Counted from the first letter of the stretch, positions 25,492 to 34,178 are shown. The stretch is 64,000 nucleotides of DNA from Streptoalloteichus hindustanus (GCF_900129375.1 NZ_FQVN01000005.1:186001-250000), one strand, 5' to 3'. Program-made: numbers and translations. The notes: generated by a model from the letters alone, not told the origin.

Positions 25492-26049
25492 ATGACCACC
25501 GCCCGCGACCTGACCCCGTTCACCGGCACCTACACCATCGACCCGAGCCACTCCCAGATCGGCTTCGTGGCGCGGCACGCGATGGTGACCAAGGTCCGGG
25601 GCGCGTTCAACGACTTCGCCGGCACCGCCGTCTTCGACGCCGCGAACCCGGAGGCCACCGCCGTCACGGTGACCATCCAGGCCGCGAGCATCGACACCCG
25701 CAACGCCCAGCGCGACGAGCACCTGCGCGGCAACGACTTCTTCGACATGTCGACCTACCCGGAGATCACCTTCGTCTCCACCGCCCTGCGCGTCACCGGC
25801 GACGACACCTTCGACCTCGTCGGCGACCTGACGGTCAAGGGCGTCACCCGCGAGGTCACCGTCCCGTTCACCTACCAGGGCGCGGCCACCGACCCGTTCG
25901 GCAACCAGCGGCTCGGCTTCGAGGGCTCCGTCGTGATCAACCGCAAGGACTACGGCGTGACCTGGAACGCCGCGCTGGAGACCGGCGGCGTCCTGGTCAG
26001 CGACAAGATCACCCTGGAGTTCGAGATCTCCGCGATCCGCAACGCCTGA
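25492..26049 (+). CDS. YceI-family lipid-binding-like protein
   Basis: A 185-residue beta-barrel protein of the YceI family, which binds polyisoprenoid-like lipids in its members. It has the family opening TGTYTIDPSHSQIGFVARHA, the middle DEHLRGNDFFDMSTYPEITF, and the end GVTREVTVPFTYQG. There is no signal peptide, so it is cytoplasmic, as in many actinobacteria. TGGAGG lies 5 nt before the ATG at 25492; an in-frame upstream start at 25432 would fall inside an operator. First gene of a probable operon with two pirins. Confidence 0.92.
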   Translation: MTTARDLTPFTGTYTIDPSHSQIGFVARHAMVTKVRGAFNDFAGTAVFDAANPEATAVTVTIQAASIDTRNAQRDEHLRGNDFFDMSTYPEITFVSTALRVTGDDTFDLVGDLTVKGVTREVTVPFTYQGAATDPFGNQRLGFEGSVVINRKDYGVTWNAALETGGVLVSDKITLEFEISAIRNA

Positions 26050-26152
26050 CCGACCGCTCCCCGGCCGCGCCCGGCCGCACCGCCGGCTCACCCCCTGGCC
26101 GGCGGCGCGGCCGGGCGCCCCTCTCGCGTCACCAGCCTGGAAAGGGCATCCG

Positions 26153-26917
26153 ATGCGTACCGAGCTGACCCCGCGTGTCGACGTCCGGCGCGCCAGCGAC
26201 CGGTTCACCACCAAGGTGGCCTGGCTGGACTCCAAGCACTCCTTCTCGTTCGGCCACCACTACGACGAGGCCAACACTCACCACGGCCTGTTGCTGGTCA
26301 ACAACGACGACGTCGTGCGGGCGGGCACCGGGTTCGATACCCACCCGCACCAGGACATGGAGATCGTCACGTGGGTCCTGCGGGGCTCGCTGGTGCACCA
26401 GGACTCCGAGGGGCACAGCGGCGTGATCTACCCGGGGCTGGCGCAGCGGATGAGCGCGGGCACCGGGATCCTGCACTCGGAGAAGAACGACTCCTGGCGG
26501 CTGCGGGGCGGTGCCGCCCACGACGAGCCGGTGCGCTTCGTGCAGATGTGGGTGGTGCCGGACGAGGCGGGCATCTCCCCGGGCTACGAGCAGCTGGAGA
26601 TCGACGACGAGCTGCTGGCCGGGGGACTGGTCACCGTCGCCTCGGGCATGGCCGAACACGAGGCCGCGACCGCCATCCGGATCAGGAACCGCTACGCGGC
26701 GTTGCACGCCGCCCGCCTGCGGCCCGGCCAGCACGTCGAGCTGCCCGAGGCGCCGTTCCTGCACCTGTTCGTACCGCACGGCGTGGTCGAGCTGGAGGGC
26801 GCCGGCCCGCTCGGCGCCGGCGACGCCGTGCGCTTCACCGCCACCGGTGGCCAGCGGGTCACCGCCACCGAACCCGCCGAGGTCCTCGTGTGGGAGATGC
26901 ACGCCACCGTCGGCTGA
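26153..26917 (+). CDS. Pirin-family bicupin protein
   Basis: A 254-residue double cupin of the pirin family; some members are quercetin dioxygenases or redox-sensitive regulators. The metal site region is FDTHPHQDMEIVTWVLRGSL, with the two His and later Glu, followed by QRMSAGTGILHSEKND bearing the fourth His. GGAAAGGG precedes the ATG. It lies 103 bp after yceI and 82 bp before a second pirin in the same direction. The MarR control region upstream suggests a stress role. Confidence 0.9.
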   Translation: MRTELTPRVDVRRASDRFTTKVAWLDSKHSFSFGHHYDEANTHHGLLLVNNDDVVRAGTGFDTHPHQDMEIVTWVLRGSLVHQDSEGHSGVIYPGLAQRMSAGTGILHSEKNDSWRLRGGAAHDEPVRFVQMWVVPDEAGISPGYEQLEIDDELLAGGLVTVASGMAEHEAATAIRIRNRYAALHAARLRPGQHVELPEAPFLHLFVPHGVVELEGAGPLGAGDAVRFTATGGQRVTATEPAEVLVWEMHATVG

Positions 26918-26999
26918 CCACCCCCGCCGGCGCCCGCCGGGCGTCCTGGCCCCAGGCCGGAACGCCCAGCGGCCGTCCGGCGCCGAGCCCTAAGGTCGG

Positions 27000-27965
27000 A
27001 TGATGACCACCGAGCAGGCGCTCTACACCGTCCCCGTCGCCGATGTGGCCGAGCCGGACAGCGTGCTGCTGCCCGGTCACGACGTGCCGCTGGGCCGCTA
27101 CACCACGGTGCGGCGGCTGTTGCCGCACCGGCAACGGCGCATGGTCGGCGCCTGGTGCTTCGTGGACCACTTCGGCCCCGACGACGTCTCCACCCGCCCG
27201 GGGATGCAGGTCCCGCCGCACCCGCACACCGGGTTGCAGACCGTCACCTGGCTCGTCGATGGGCTCATCGAGCACCGCGACAGCCTCGGCAGCCACCAGG
27301 TGATCGCGCCGGGCCAGCTCAACCTGATGACGTCCGGCCACGGCATCGCCCACTCCGAGTTCACGCCGCCCAAGCACCCGCCGGGCATGCACGGGTTGCA
27401 GCTGTGGGTGGCGCTGCCGGAGGAGGCCCGCCACGGCCAGGCGCGGTTCGAGCACCACTCCGAGCTACCGGTGCTGCGCGAGGGCGACACGACGGTCACC
27501 GTCGTGGTGGGTGAGCTCGGCTCGCTGCGCTCGCCGGCGCGCGTGCACACCCCGCTGCTCGGCGTCGAGGTGCTGATGGCCGGCGGGGGCCGGCAGCGCC
27601 TGCCGCTCGACGCCGGATTCGAGCACGCGGTCCTGGTGATGTCCGGGGCGGCACAGGTCGCCGGCGCCGAGCTCACCCCGGGCTCCCTGCTGTACCTGGG
27701 ACAGGGGCGGCCCGAGATCCGGATCGACGCCCAGGAGCCGACCCGGCTGTTCGTGCTCGGCGGCGAGCCGTTCGACGAGCCGCTGGTGATGTGGTGGAAC
27801 TTCGTCGGCCGCTCGCACGAGGAGATCGTGCGGGCGCGTGCGGACTGGATGTCCGGCCAGCGGTTCGGCGCGGTCGGCGGCTGCGCGGCCGACCCGCTGC
27901 CGGCCCCGGAGATGCCCACCGTCCGGTTGAAGGCCCGCGACCGCCACGGGCGAAGGCTGGGCTGA
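27000..27965 (+). CDS. Pirin-family bicupin protein (second copy)
   Basis: A 321-residue pirin, different in subtype from its neighbour and closer to the longer YhhW/YhaK relatives. Metal-site segments are PPHPHTGLQTVTWLVDGL and LNLMTSGHGIAHSEF. A C-terminal extension ends FVGRSHEEIVRARADWMSGQ. It starts at one of two adjacent ATGs (27000 or 27003), 82 bp after the first pirin. Likely the last gene of the operon; 210 bp without a gene follow before the MerR stop. Confidence 0.9.
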   Translation: MMTTEQALYTVPVADVAEPDSVLLPGHDVPLGRYTTVRRLLPHRQRRMVGAWCFVDHFGPDDVSTRPGMQVPPHPHTGLQTVTWLVDGLIEHRDSLGSHQVIAPGQLNLMTSGHGIAHSEFTPPKHPPGMHGLQLWVALPEEARHGQARFEHHSELPVLREGDTTVTVVVGELGSLRSPARVHTPLLGVEVLMAGGGRQRLPLDAGFEHAVLVMSGAAQVAGAELTPGSLLYLGQGRPEIRIDAQEPTRLFVLGGEPFDEPLVMWWNFVGRSHEEIVRARADWMSGQRFGAVGGCAADPLPAPEMPTVRLKARDRHGRRLG

Positions 27966-28175
27966 CCCCGGGGCCGTCGGACGACCCGGGTCCACCGGGG
28001 CGCAGGTCGGGACTTTCGTCCACGGCACTACCCCGTTCGGCCGAGCCATGCTGGTACCAGCGACGAGGGCACGCCCACCGGACCGGATCGGGGCCGGTCG
28101 GGGGGAAGCCCGGAGGTTCGGGGGAACCGGGTCGCGTTCTCGGTCCCGTCACACCAGGGCGGACGGGACGAGAGG

Positions 28176-28880
28176 TCACCGGGCGGGGTGGTCGGATTCG
28201 GGGCCGACCACCCCGCCCGACCCCTTTCCGGCCTGCGGGACGGTTGACCGCCGGGCGCGGTAGGCGCGCTGCTGACAGGCACGCGAACAGTACTTGCGGG
28301 GGCGTCCACGCGCTGACCGCGTGACGACTCCGCTACATCCCGGGCACCGCGTGATGCCTGCCTTTTCGTCACACCGACTGTCTCCGGCGCCATTTTCGTC
28401 ACGGCCCGCGTCGGTGTGGCCCCCGCGCGCCTGGGCGGCGCGGGCGGCGGCGACGAGGTCGGACTCGGGCACGCGCCCGCGCGGCGTGTGCGCGACGAGT
28501 TCTCCCTCCAGGACCGGGCACTGGGCCGCGATGTCGTCGTCCTCGCACTTCAGGAGATGGGCCAGGTAGCGGCGCGCGGCCTCCATCGCCTCCACCCGCC
28601 GTTCGAGATCGGTGATCTGCCCGGCAATGGTGTTCCGCCATTCCCGCAGGTCAGCCCTGCCGGAGGAGACGACGGCCGCGCGGTCCAACGGCATCATGCC
28701 GGTCACGCAGCACAGGTAGGCGAGCCCGATCCGCCGGAGGTCACGCTCCCGGTAGAGCCGGCGGTGGCCGTCGCGGCCGGGCGGGTCGAGCACGCCCTGT
28801 CGTTCCCACCACCGCAGCGTGGACGGGGTGAGGTCGTACAACGCGGCAGCCGCGCCGATGTGGACGGCGGAGTCGGTCAT
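28176..28880 (-). CDS. MerR-family regulator with C-terminal zinc-finger-like tail
   Basis: A regulator of 234 residues. The N-terminal MerR winged helix is IGAAAALYDLTPSTLRWWER, then GHRRLYRERDLRRIGLAYL. A helical dimerisation stretch follows (about 70-115). Unusually, the C-terminus holds CPGC and, about 15 residues later, CSRAC within GRPRKYCSRACQQRAYRARR, a treble-clef-like basic zinc finger. The ATG at 28880 is preferred over 28922, which would overlap the promoter dyad. It is divergent from the O-methyltransferase. Normal MerR activators lack such a second DNA- or RNA-binding module. Confidence 0.83.
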   Translation of the reverse strand: MTDSAVHIGAAAALYDLTPSTLRWWERQGVLDPPGRDGHRRLYRERDLRRIGLAYLCCVTGMMPLDRAAVVSSGRADLREWRNTIAGQITDLERRVEAMEAARRYLAHLLKCEDDDIAAQCPVLEGELVAHTPRGRVPESDLVAAARAAQARGGHTDAGRDENGAGDSRCDEKAGITRCPGCSGVVTRSARGRPRKYCSRACQQRAYRARRSTVPQAGKGSGGVVGPESDHPAR

Positions 28881-28888
28881 CCGTTCAT

Positions 28889-28919
28889 TTGACGTGAAGT
28901 GAACTTCACGCGGCAAGCT
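28889..28919 (+). promoter_or_regulatory. MerR-type promoter with 19-bp spacer and dyad
   Basis: The -35 TTGACG (28889-28894) and -10 CAAGCT (28914-28919) are separated by 19 bp, longer than the usual 17. The spacer contains a perfect inverted repeat, CGTGAAG-TGAA-CTTCACG (28893-28910). This is the classic layout of promoters that MerR proteins activate by twisting DNA. It reads into the O-methyltransferase gene. Confidence 0.75.
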
Positions 28920-28958
28920 CAAGTTAGCCCACCCTTAGTGACGGGAGAGGACGCGGCG

Positions 28959-30014
28959 ATGACGGCGGGAACCGGTGCGCGCGACGAGGCGCGGCAGAAG
29001 GTGCGGGACTGGTTGACGGGCTCCACGGCGACCCACGTTCTCGGCGCGGTCACGAGGATGAACCTCGCTGACGCGATCGGGGACGGCGAGGCGGACGTCG
29101 ACGATCTCGCCAAGAAGTACGACATTCCCGTCGACCGGTTCTCCCGGTTCCTGGGGGCGCTGCTGGAGCTGGGCGTGTGCGAGCAGCGGGCGTCCGGCGG
29201 GGTGGCGCTCACCGAACTCGGCTCGCTGCTGCGTCCCGGGCAGCCGGACTCGCTGCACGACCTCGTGGTGTTGATGTCCGACGAGATCACGCAGCGGTCC
29301 TTCGCCGGGCTGGAGACCTGCGTCCGCACCGGCCGCGCGTCCTTCGAGGAGGCCTTCGGCACCTCGATCTTCGCCTACCTCGCGCAGAAACCCGAACTGT
29401 CCACTGTGTACAACGCGGCGATGGGCGCGCTCTCCGCCGAGGTCGCGGAGGCGGTCGCCGAGCACTACGACTTCGGCCCGTTCGCCACGGTGACCGACGT
29501 CGGCGGGGGCAACGGGACTCTGCTCAACGCGATCCTGCGCCGCAATCCCCACCTCGACGGAATCTTGTTCGACAGCGCGGAAGGCGCGGCGCAGTCCGCC
29601 GAGACGATGCGGGCCGCCGGCCTCGCGGAGCGCTGCGCCGTCGTCACCGGCGACTTCTTCCGGTCCATTCCGGACGGTGCGGATCTCTACCTGCTCAAGT
29701 CGATCCTGCACGACTGGACCGACGAACGCGCCACGGCGATCCTCCGCCGCTGTCGGGAGGCGATGTCGGCGCGCAGTCGGCTGCTGGTCATCGAGAAGGT
29801 CCTGCCGGACACGACGGGACGTGGCGTCGCGAGGGACGCCGGCCTCGCCGACCTCACCATGATGGTGATCTACAGTGGACGGGAGCGCCGCCGCGCCGAG
29901 TTCGAGTGGTTGTGCGCGCGGGCGGGGCTCTCCGTCACCAACGTCGTTCCCCTCCACCGGGACGGGTTCGCCGTGATCGAGGCCGTGCCGACCGGCCCCG
30001 CCGAAGCGGTGTGA
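28959..30014 (+). CDS. SAM-dependent O-methyltransferase (dimerisation-domain, plant-type family 2)
   Basis: Methylates hydroxyl groups of small, often aromatic molecules. The 351 residues comprise an N-terminal helical dimerisation domain (to about 95) and the Rossmann domain with the SAM motif VTDVGGGNGTLLNAIL. The catalytic-His segment is LKSILHDWTDERATAILRRC, followed by LLVIEKVLPD. GGGAGAGG lies before the ATG at 28959. Its promoter has the form of a MerR-activated site and the regulator gene is divergent, so it is probably induced by the compound it methylates: a detoxification or self-protection role (inference). Confidence 0.88.
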   Translation: MTAGTGARDEARQKVRDWLTGSTATHVLGAVTRMNLADAIGDGEADVDDLAKKYDIPVDRFSRFLGALLELGVCEQRASGGVALTELGSLLRPGQPDSLHDLVVLMSDEITQRSFAGLETCVRTGRASFEEAFGTSIFAYLAQKPELSTVYNAAMGALSAEVAEAVAEHYDFGPFATVTDVGGGNGTLLNAILRRNPHLDGILFDSAEGAAQSAETMRAAGLAERCAVVTGDFFRSIPDGADLYLLKSILHDWTDERATAILRRCREAMSARSRLLVIEKVLPDTTGRGVARDAGLADLTMMVIYSGRERRRAEFEWLCARAGLSVTNVVPLHRDGFAVIEAVPTGPAEAV

Positions 30015-30032
30015 GGACGGGGAGTTCCCCCG

Positions 30033-30422
30033 TCACGGAGCCGACAGCTCGGTGGCAGGTCCTTCGGTATCGGGCTCCTCGGCGGCGGCGATGATGGTGG
30101 CGAGCGCGGCCCGGGCGTTCTGGAGGGCGGAGATCTTGTTCTCCAGCCCGGAGAGCTGCTCCCGCAGCGTCCCTGCCGCGCAGCTCTGCAACTCCGGCCC
30201 CGGACCCTCCACACAGGGCAGCATCTGGCGGATCACGGCGGTGGGCAGGCCGGCGGCGAGCAGCGCCCTGATGTTGTGCACCACGCCCGGAGCGTCCTCG
30301 GCGTAGCGGCGGTGGCCGGAACCGGCGCGGTAAGTCAGGAGCAGGCCCTGCTCCTCGTAGTAGCGCAGCAGTCGCGGACTGACACCGGTCTCGCGGGCCA
30401 GCTCCCCAATTCTCATCATCAC
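30033..30422 (-). CDS. MerR-family transcriptional regulator
   Basis: A small 129-residue MerR protein: helix-turn-helix MRIGELARETGVSPRLLRYY, then EEQGLLLTYRAGSGHRRYAE, and a coiled-coil dimerisation helix (about 85-115) ending in a short acidic tail. There is no Cys-rich metal or iron-sulfur loop; the two Cys (in MLPCVEG and QSCAAG) are isolated, so the ligand is unlikely to be a metal cluster. It is convergent with the O-methyltransferase (18 bp between stops) and divergent from the class IV aminotransferase, sharing the dyad promoter at 30443-30474. Confidence 0.87.
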   Translation of the reverse strand: MMMRIGELARETGVSPRLLRYYEEQGLLLTYRAGSGHRRYAEDAPGVVHNIRALLAAGLPTAVIRQMLPCVEGPGPELQSCAAGTLREQLSGLENKISALQNARAALATIIAAAEEPDTEGPATELSAP

Positions 30423-30442
30423 GTGAACTCCGTCACCCGCGC

Positions 30443-30474
30443 TTGAATCTCACACCCATGTCAGATCCTACGTT
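30443..30474 (+). promoter_or_regulatory. Second MerR-type promoter region
   Basis: TTGAAT (30443-30448) and TACGTT (30469-30474) could be -35 and -10 with a 20-bp spacer. Between them ATCTCACA-CCCA-TGTCAGAT (30447-30466) is an 8-bp-arm dyad with one mismatch. The ATG of the aminotransferase is only 6 bp after the -10, so the message would be leaderless. Confidence 0.55.
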
Positions 30475-30480
30475 GGTCCC

Positions 30481-31284
30481 ATGACCTCGTTCGTCGCTCA
30501 CCACAACGACCGTCCGGCCACCGCCGACGAGCTGGCGCCGCTCGCCTTCGCCGGCTACGCCCACTTCACCGCCATGCAGGTGCGCGGAGGTCAGGTCAGG
30601 GGACTGGACCTGCACCTGGACCGGCTGCGGGTCGCCTCGCTGGAGCTGTTCGGCCGCGCGCTGCCGGACGACCAGGTGCGGGCCGCCCTGCGGGCCGCGC
30701 TGGCCGTCGGCCCGGCCGACCTCTCGCTGACGGCCACGATGTACTCGCCGCGGGGGGAGTTCACCGGGTCCGGCGAGGACGTGACGCCCGAGGTGCTGGT
30801 CCGCACCGGACCGCCCTCGTCCGGTCCGGAGGGCCCGCTCGCGCTGACGGCGGTCGAGTACGAGCGGTTCCTGCCGGCGGTGAAGCACGTCGGCGAGGTC
30901 GGCAAGAAGTACTTCATCCGCCAGGCGGAGCGCCGGGGCTTCGACGACGCCGCCTTCGTGGACCGCCACGGCCGGTTCAGCGAGGCGACGATCTGGAACC
31001 TGGCCTTCTGGGACGGCACTGCGGTGGTGTGGCCGAAGGCCGACATGCTCGTCGGAACCACGATGGGCATCGTCCGCCGGCAGCTGGACCGCCTCGGCGT
31101 CCCCCAGCGCGTGCAGGAGGTCACGGTGGCCGACGTGCCGAACCTGGCGGGCGCGGTGGTCATGAACTCGTGGACCCCCGGAATCGCGGTGCACCGCATC
31201 GATTCGGTGTCCCTGCCCGAGGCGCCGTCCTTCGTCGACCTGCTCCACCGCGCCTACCAGGCCGAACCGCTCACCACCCCCTGA
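30481..31284 (+). CDS. Class IV (branched-chain/ADC-lyase-type) PLP aminotransferase family protein
   Basis: A fold-type IV PLP enzyme, 267 residues. The family includes branched-chain and D-amino-acid aminotransferases and aminodeoxychorismate lyase; this one is on the short side. The cofactor Lys is in KHVGEVGKKYFIRQAERRG and the structural Glu in GRFSEATIWNLAFW. The phosphate-cup segment TMGIVRRQL follows. The folate genes expected around pabC are absent. Being under a MerR regulator suggests a specialised role. A strong terminator follows 28 bp after the stop. Confidence 0.83.
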   Translation: MTSFVAHHNDRPATADELAPLAFAGYAHFTAMQVRGGQVRGLDLHLDRLRVASLELFGRALPDDQVRAALRAALAVGPADLSLTATMYSPRGEFTGSGEDVTPEVLVRTGPPSSGPEGPLALTAVEYERFLPAVKHVGEVGKKYFIRQAERRGFDDAAFVDRHGRFSEATIWNLAFWDGTAVVWPKADMLVGTTMGIVRRQLDRLGVPQRVQEVTVADVPNLAGAVVMNSWTPGIAVHRIDSVSLPEAPSFVDLLHRAYQAEPLTTP

Positions 31285-31311
31285 CTCCCGTCTCTCCCGC
31301 CAAAAACAGCG

Positions 31312-31340
31312 AGGGCGCCCTCCCACCTGGAGGGCGCCCT
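31312..31340 (+). terminator. Hairpin terminator after aminotransferase
   Basis: AGGGCGCCCTCC (31312-31323) and GGAGGGCGCCCT (31329-31340) form a perfect 12-bp stem with a 5-nt loop, preceded by an A-rich tract (CAAAAACAG). It ends the aminotransferase transcript ahead of the phytase gene. Confidence 0.8.
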
Positions 31341-31483
31341 TCCGCTGTGCACCGCGACAGCGTCCCGGCCACGGCGCGTTCACCGGGCAGCCATGTGATC
31401 AACACGTCATGTGCACGCCGGGACTCCACCGTGATGATGCGACAACACAGCGTCATCTGGTCGATGCGAAGGAGTCCTCACCC

Positions 31484-32779
31484 GTGACACGGCGTCGTTC
31501 GCTCTGTCCGGCCGCTCTCACGTTGGGCGCGGCCGTCCTCACCCTCGCCACCGCCCTGCCCGCCCAAGCCGACGCGCGCGCGACCCCGAAGGTCCACCCC
31601 CGCGCCGAGACTCCCACGCTGTACAACGACAAGGACGGCGGCAAGGCCAACGCCGACGACCCGGCGATCTGGCGCGACCCGAAGAACCCCGCCCGCAGCC
31701 TGGTGATCGGCACTGCCAAGAAGGGCGGCCTGCGGGTCTACGACCTGGACGCCAGGGAGGTGCAGTCGATCCCGGCTCCGGAGCGCGACGACGACGACAA
31801 CAAGCGCGGCCGCTTCAACAACGTGGACCTGGTGCACGGCATGCGGCTCTCCTCGGGCCGGGCCGACCTGGCCGTGGTCAGCGACCGGGGCAACGACCGG
31901 TTGCGGATCTACCGCATCGACCGGGACAACTCCGACGGTCCGCTGGTCGACGTCACCGATCCCGATGCCCAGCCGGTGTTCTCCGCCGACCAGGACGAGA
32001 TCAACGAGCAGCGGACCGCCTACGGCCTGGCGACCTGGAGCGACGCCCGCACCGGCCGGTCCTACGCGGTGGTCAGCCGTCGCCACCGGACGGACGTCGC
32101 GCTGCTGGAGCTGACCGCCGGCAAGGACGGCACGGTCGGCTACCGCACCGTCCGCACGGTCAAGCTGCCCTCCTCCTTCCGGCTGCCGAACGGCAGGTCC
32201 TGGACCCCGTGCGCCGGGCCGGACGAGCTCCCGCAGGTCGAGGGCATGGTGGTCGACCCCGCCAACGGCACGCTCTACGCGGGTCAGGAGGACGTCGGCA
32301 TCTGGCGGATGCGGGCCGACCTCACCGGCGAGCCCGTCCTCATCGACAAGGTGCGCGAGTACGGCGTCCCCGGCACCTACGACGAGGACAGCGAGAAGTG
32401 CACCCCCGGTGACGACCCGGGCTACGGCGGCAAGCACCTGGCCGCCGACGTCGAGGGCCTGACCCTGGTGAACAAGCCGAACGGCGAGGGCTACCTGCTG
32501 GCCTCCAGCCAGGGCGACAGCACCTTCGTCGCCTACGACCGCAAGCCCGCGAACGACAACAGGTACCTGCGCAAGTTCCGCGTCGCCGCCTCGTCGAAGG
32601 TGGACGGCTCCGAGGAGTGCGACGGCGCCGCCGCGCTCCACGAGCCGCTGGGCGACAAGTACCCGCAGGGCCTCCTCGTCGTCCAGGACGGACACGACAC
32701 CCCGGCGGACGACGACCGCGAGGCCACCAACTTCAAGTTCGTCGACCTCAGGGACGTCCTCAAGGTCGTCTCCGGCTGA
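31484..32779 (+). CDS. Secreted beta-propeller phytase
   Basis: Extracellular calcium-dependent enzyme that removes phosphate from phytate. The 431 residues start with a Sec signal (TRRRSLCPAALTLGAAVLTL, cleavage likely after PAQA). Family marks are ANADDPAIW, VVSDRGNDRLRIY (calcium and phosphate contacts), EGMVVDPANGTLYAGQE, DVEGLTLV and GLLVVQDGH, spread over the six propeller blades. The GTG at 31484 is preceded by AAGGAG at 10 nt; upstream ATGs have none. It stands alone between terminators, probably phosphate-regulated, but no Pho box was recognised. Confidence 0.9.
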   Translation: MTRRRSLCPAALTLGAAVLTLATALPAQADARATPKVHPRAETPTLYNDKDGGKANADDPAIWRDPKNPARSLVIGTAKKGGLRVYDLDAREVQSIPAPERDDDDNKRGRFNNVDLVHGMRLSSGRADLAVVSDRGNDRLRIYRIDRDNSDGPLVDVTDPDAQPVFSADQDEINEQRTAYGLATWSDARTGRSYAVVSRRHRTDVALLELTAGKDGTVGYRTVRTVKLPSSFRLPNGRSWTPCAGPDELPQVEGMVVDPANGTLYAGQEDVGIWRMRADLTGEPVLIDKVREYGVPGTYDEDSEKCTPGDDPGYGGKHLAADVEGLTLVNKPNGEGYLLASSQGDSTFVAYDRKPANDNRYLRKFRVAASSKVDGSEECDGAAALHEPLGDKYPQGLLVVQDGHDTPADDDREATNFKFVDLRDVLKVVSG

Positions 32780-32884
32780 ACCACGCACCCCTGACCACCC
32801 CTCCGCCACCAGGCCCGCGACTCCGGCCGGCCCCGGACGCGCGCCTGGTGGCGGAAGGCCAGCTCCCTTGCGAGGCGGTGGTGG

Positions 32885-33415
32885 TCAGAAGCGCAGTTCG
32901 GGGATGGTGTTGAGGTCGATGCCGTACCCGGCGTAGATCTTGATGGTGTTCTCGCCGGTCAGGTCGGCTTCGCTGTGGCCCAGCAGTCCGGCGACCCTGA
33001 CCACCTCGTCGGTGGACCCGGCCTCGATCTCCAGGTAGGGCGGGATGCGGGGCCAGGTGTCGATCTCGACCTGGGCGCCGTCCAGGACGAAGCTGGTACG
33101 TCGGTTCTCCTGGTAGGACTTCGCGGTGAAGCCGAGCGCTTCCAGCAGCGCGTGGGTGGTGGCGAAGTCGTCGACGCCCACTTCGATCTCGTGGGTGCCG
33201 TCGATGGCGTCGCTGGTGATCTGCTTGACGCTCAACGTGGTCTCGTCGCCGGTGTCGCGGAGCCTGATCCACCGGGACCGGTCACCGGGTGTGATGTCGT
33301 AGACGTGGCGGCGCAGGAACCGTTCGCCGAGCTTCTGGCCGCCCTTGTCCAGAATCAACCGTTCCATGGCGTCGGCGTCGATGTCGAGGATCTTGGCTTC
33401 GTGCTCGATGGGCAC
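32885..33415 (-). CDS. CYTH-domain protein (class IV adenylyl cyclase/triphosphatase-like)
   Basis: A 176-residue triphosphate-tunnel enzyme. It opens with the ExExK motif (EHEAK) and carries charged strands WIRLRDTGDETTLSVKQI, HEIEVGVDDF, VEIDTWPRIPPYLEIEAG and GENTIKIYAGYG. Members hydrolyse triphosphates or make cAMP; which applies cannot be told. GGAAGGAGTT lies before the ATG at 33415. A remnant of another leftward gene lies just upstream (33453-33551). Confidence 0.85.
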   Translation of the reverse strand: MPIEHEAKILDIDADAMERLILDKGGQKLGERFLRRHVYDITPGDRSRWIRLRDTGDETTLSVKQITSDAIDGTHEIEVGVDDFATTHALLEALGFTAKSYQENRRTSFVLDGAQVEIDTWPRIPPYLEIEAGSTDEVVRVAGLLGHSEADLTGENTIKIYAGYGIDLNTIPELRF

Positions 33416-33452
33416 CGCGGGAACTCCTTCCGAGGGCGATCAGTGACGGACG

Positions 33453-33551
33453 TTATCCGGCGAGGCGGGCGGTGAGCCGCTGGTACTCCGCTTCGCGCAG
33501 GGCGAGGATCTCGGCGCGCTTCGGGCTGGTCACGAACTCGTCCAGCGGCAT
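33453..33551 (-). pseudogene. C-terminal remnant of an unidentified leftward gene
   Basis: The last 32 codons look like real protein (DEFVTSPKRAEILALREAEY, with a helical charged C-terminus). Upstream, the frame continues only as antisense of the menC remnant, and the ATG at 33551 has no ribosome site. The source family is not recognised. The junction with the menC remnant is at about 33551, as if a deletion or rearrangement fused two gene ends. Confidence 0.45.
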
Positions 33552-34178
33552 GCGCCGGACGGAGCGATCCGGGTGGACGCCAACGGCGTCTGGGAGGTCG
33601 ACACCGCCGTTTCCCACATCCGTCAGCTCGACAGGGCGGCGGGTGGGCTGGAGTACGTCGAGCAACCCTGCCGGACCATCGAGGAACTGGCCGCCGTGCG
33701 CCGCCAGGTGGATGTGCGCATCGCCGCCGACGAGTCGATCCGCCGCGCCGAGGATCCGATGCGCGTGGCGGTCGCGGGCGCGGCCGACGTAGCCGTGATC
33801 AAGTGCACCCCGCTCGGCGGCGTGCGACGCTCGCTCCGGATCGCCGAGGCGGCCGGGCTGCCCTGCGTCGTCTCCTCGGCGCTGGAAACCAGCGTCGGCC
33901 TCGCCGCCCAACTCGCCCTTGCCGGGGCACTCCCCGAACTGGACTTCGCCTGCGGGCTCGGCACGCTCTCGCTGCTGCAAGGCGATGTCGTGGCCGACAG
34001 CGACTCACTGCGCCCGGTGAACGGCTACCTCCCAGTACCCCGCACGCCACCCACCCCCGATCCCGCCCTGCTCGACACCTACGAGCTGACCGACGCTGAA
34101 CAAGCGGCATGGTGGCGCGAACGGTTGGTCCGTGTTCGAGCCGCACTCGACCCGGCTCGTGTTTCCGGCGACACATGA
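33552..34178 (+). pseudogene. menC: o-Succinylbenzoate synthase (menC), 5'-truncated remnant
   Basis: About 208 codons of an enolase-superfamily o-succinylbenzoate synthase (menaquinone pathway; normal length about 320). Present are the metal ligands in IRVDANGVWEVD, LEYVEQP and IAADES, and the second catalytic Lys in AVIKCTPLGG. The N-terminal capping domain and the first catalytic Lys (KxK) are missing. The remnant begins abruptly at a junction with another broken gene. A GTG at 33573 could give a 201-residue protein, but it could not catalyse the reaction. A functional menC must lie elsewhere if the strain makes menaquinone. Confidence 0.75.

Noticed and set aside
33573-34178. Intact short menC starting at GTG 33573
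   Set aside because: Lacks the capping domain and first catalytic Lys, and the homology continues upstream of the GTG to an abrupt junction.
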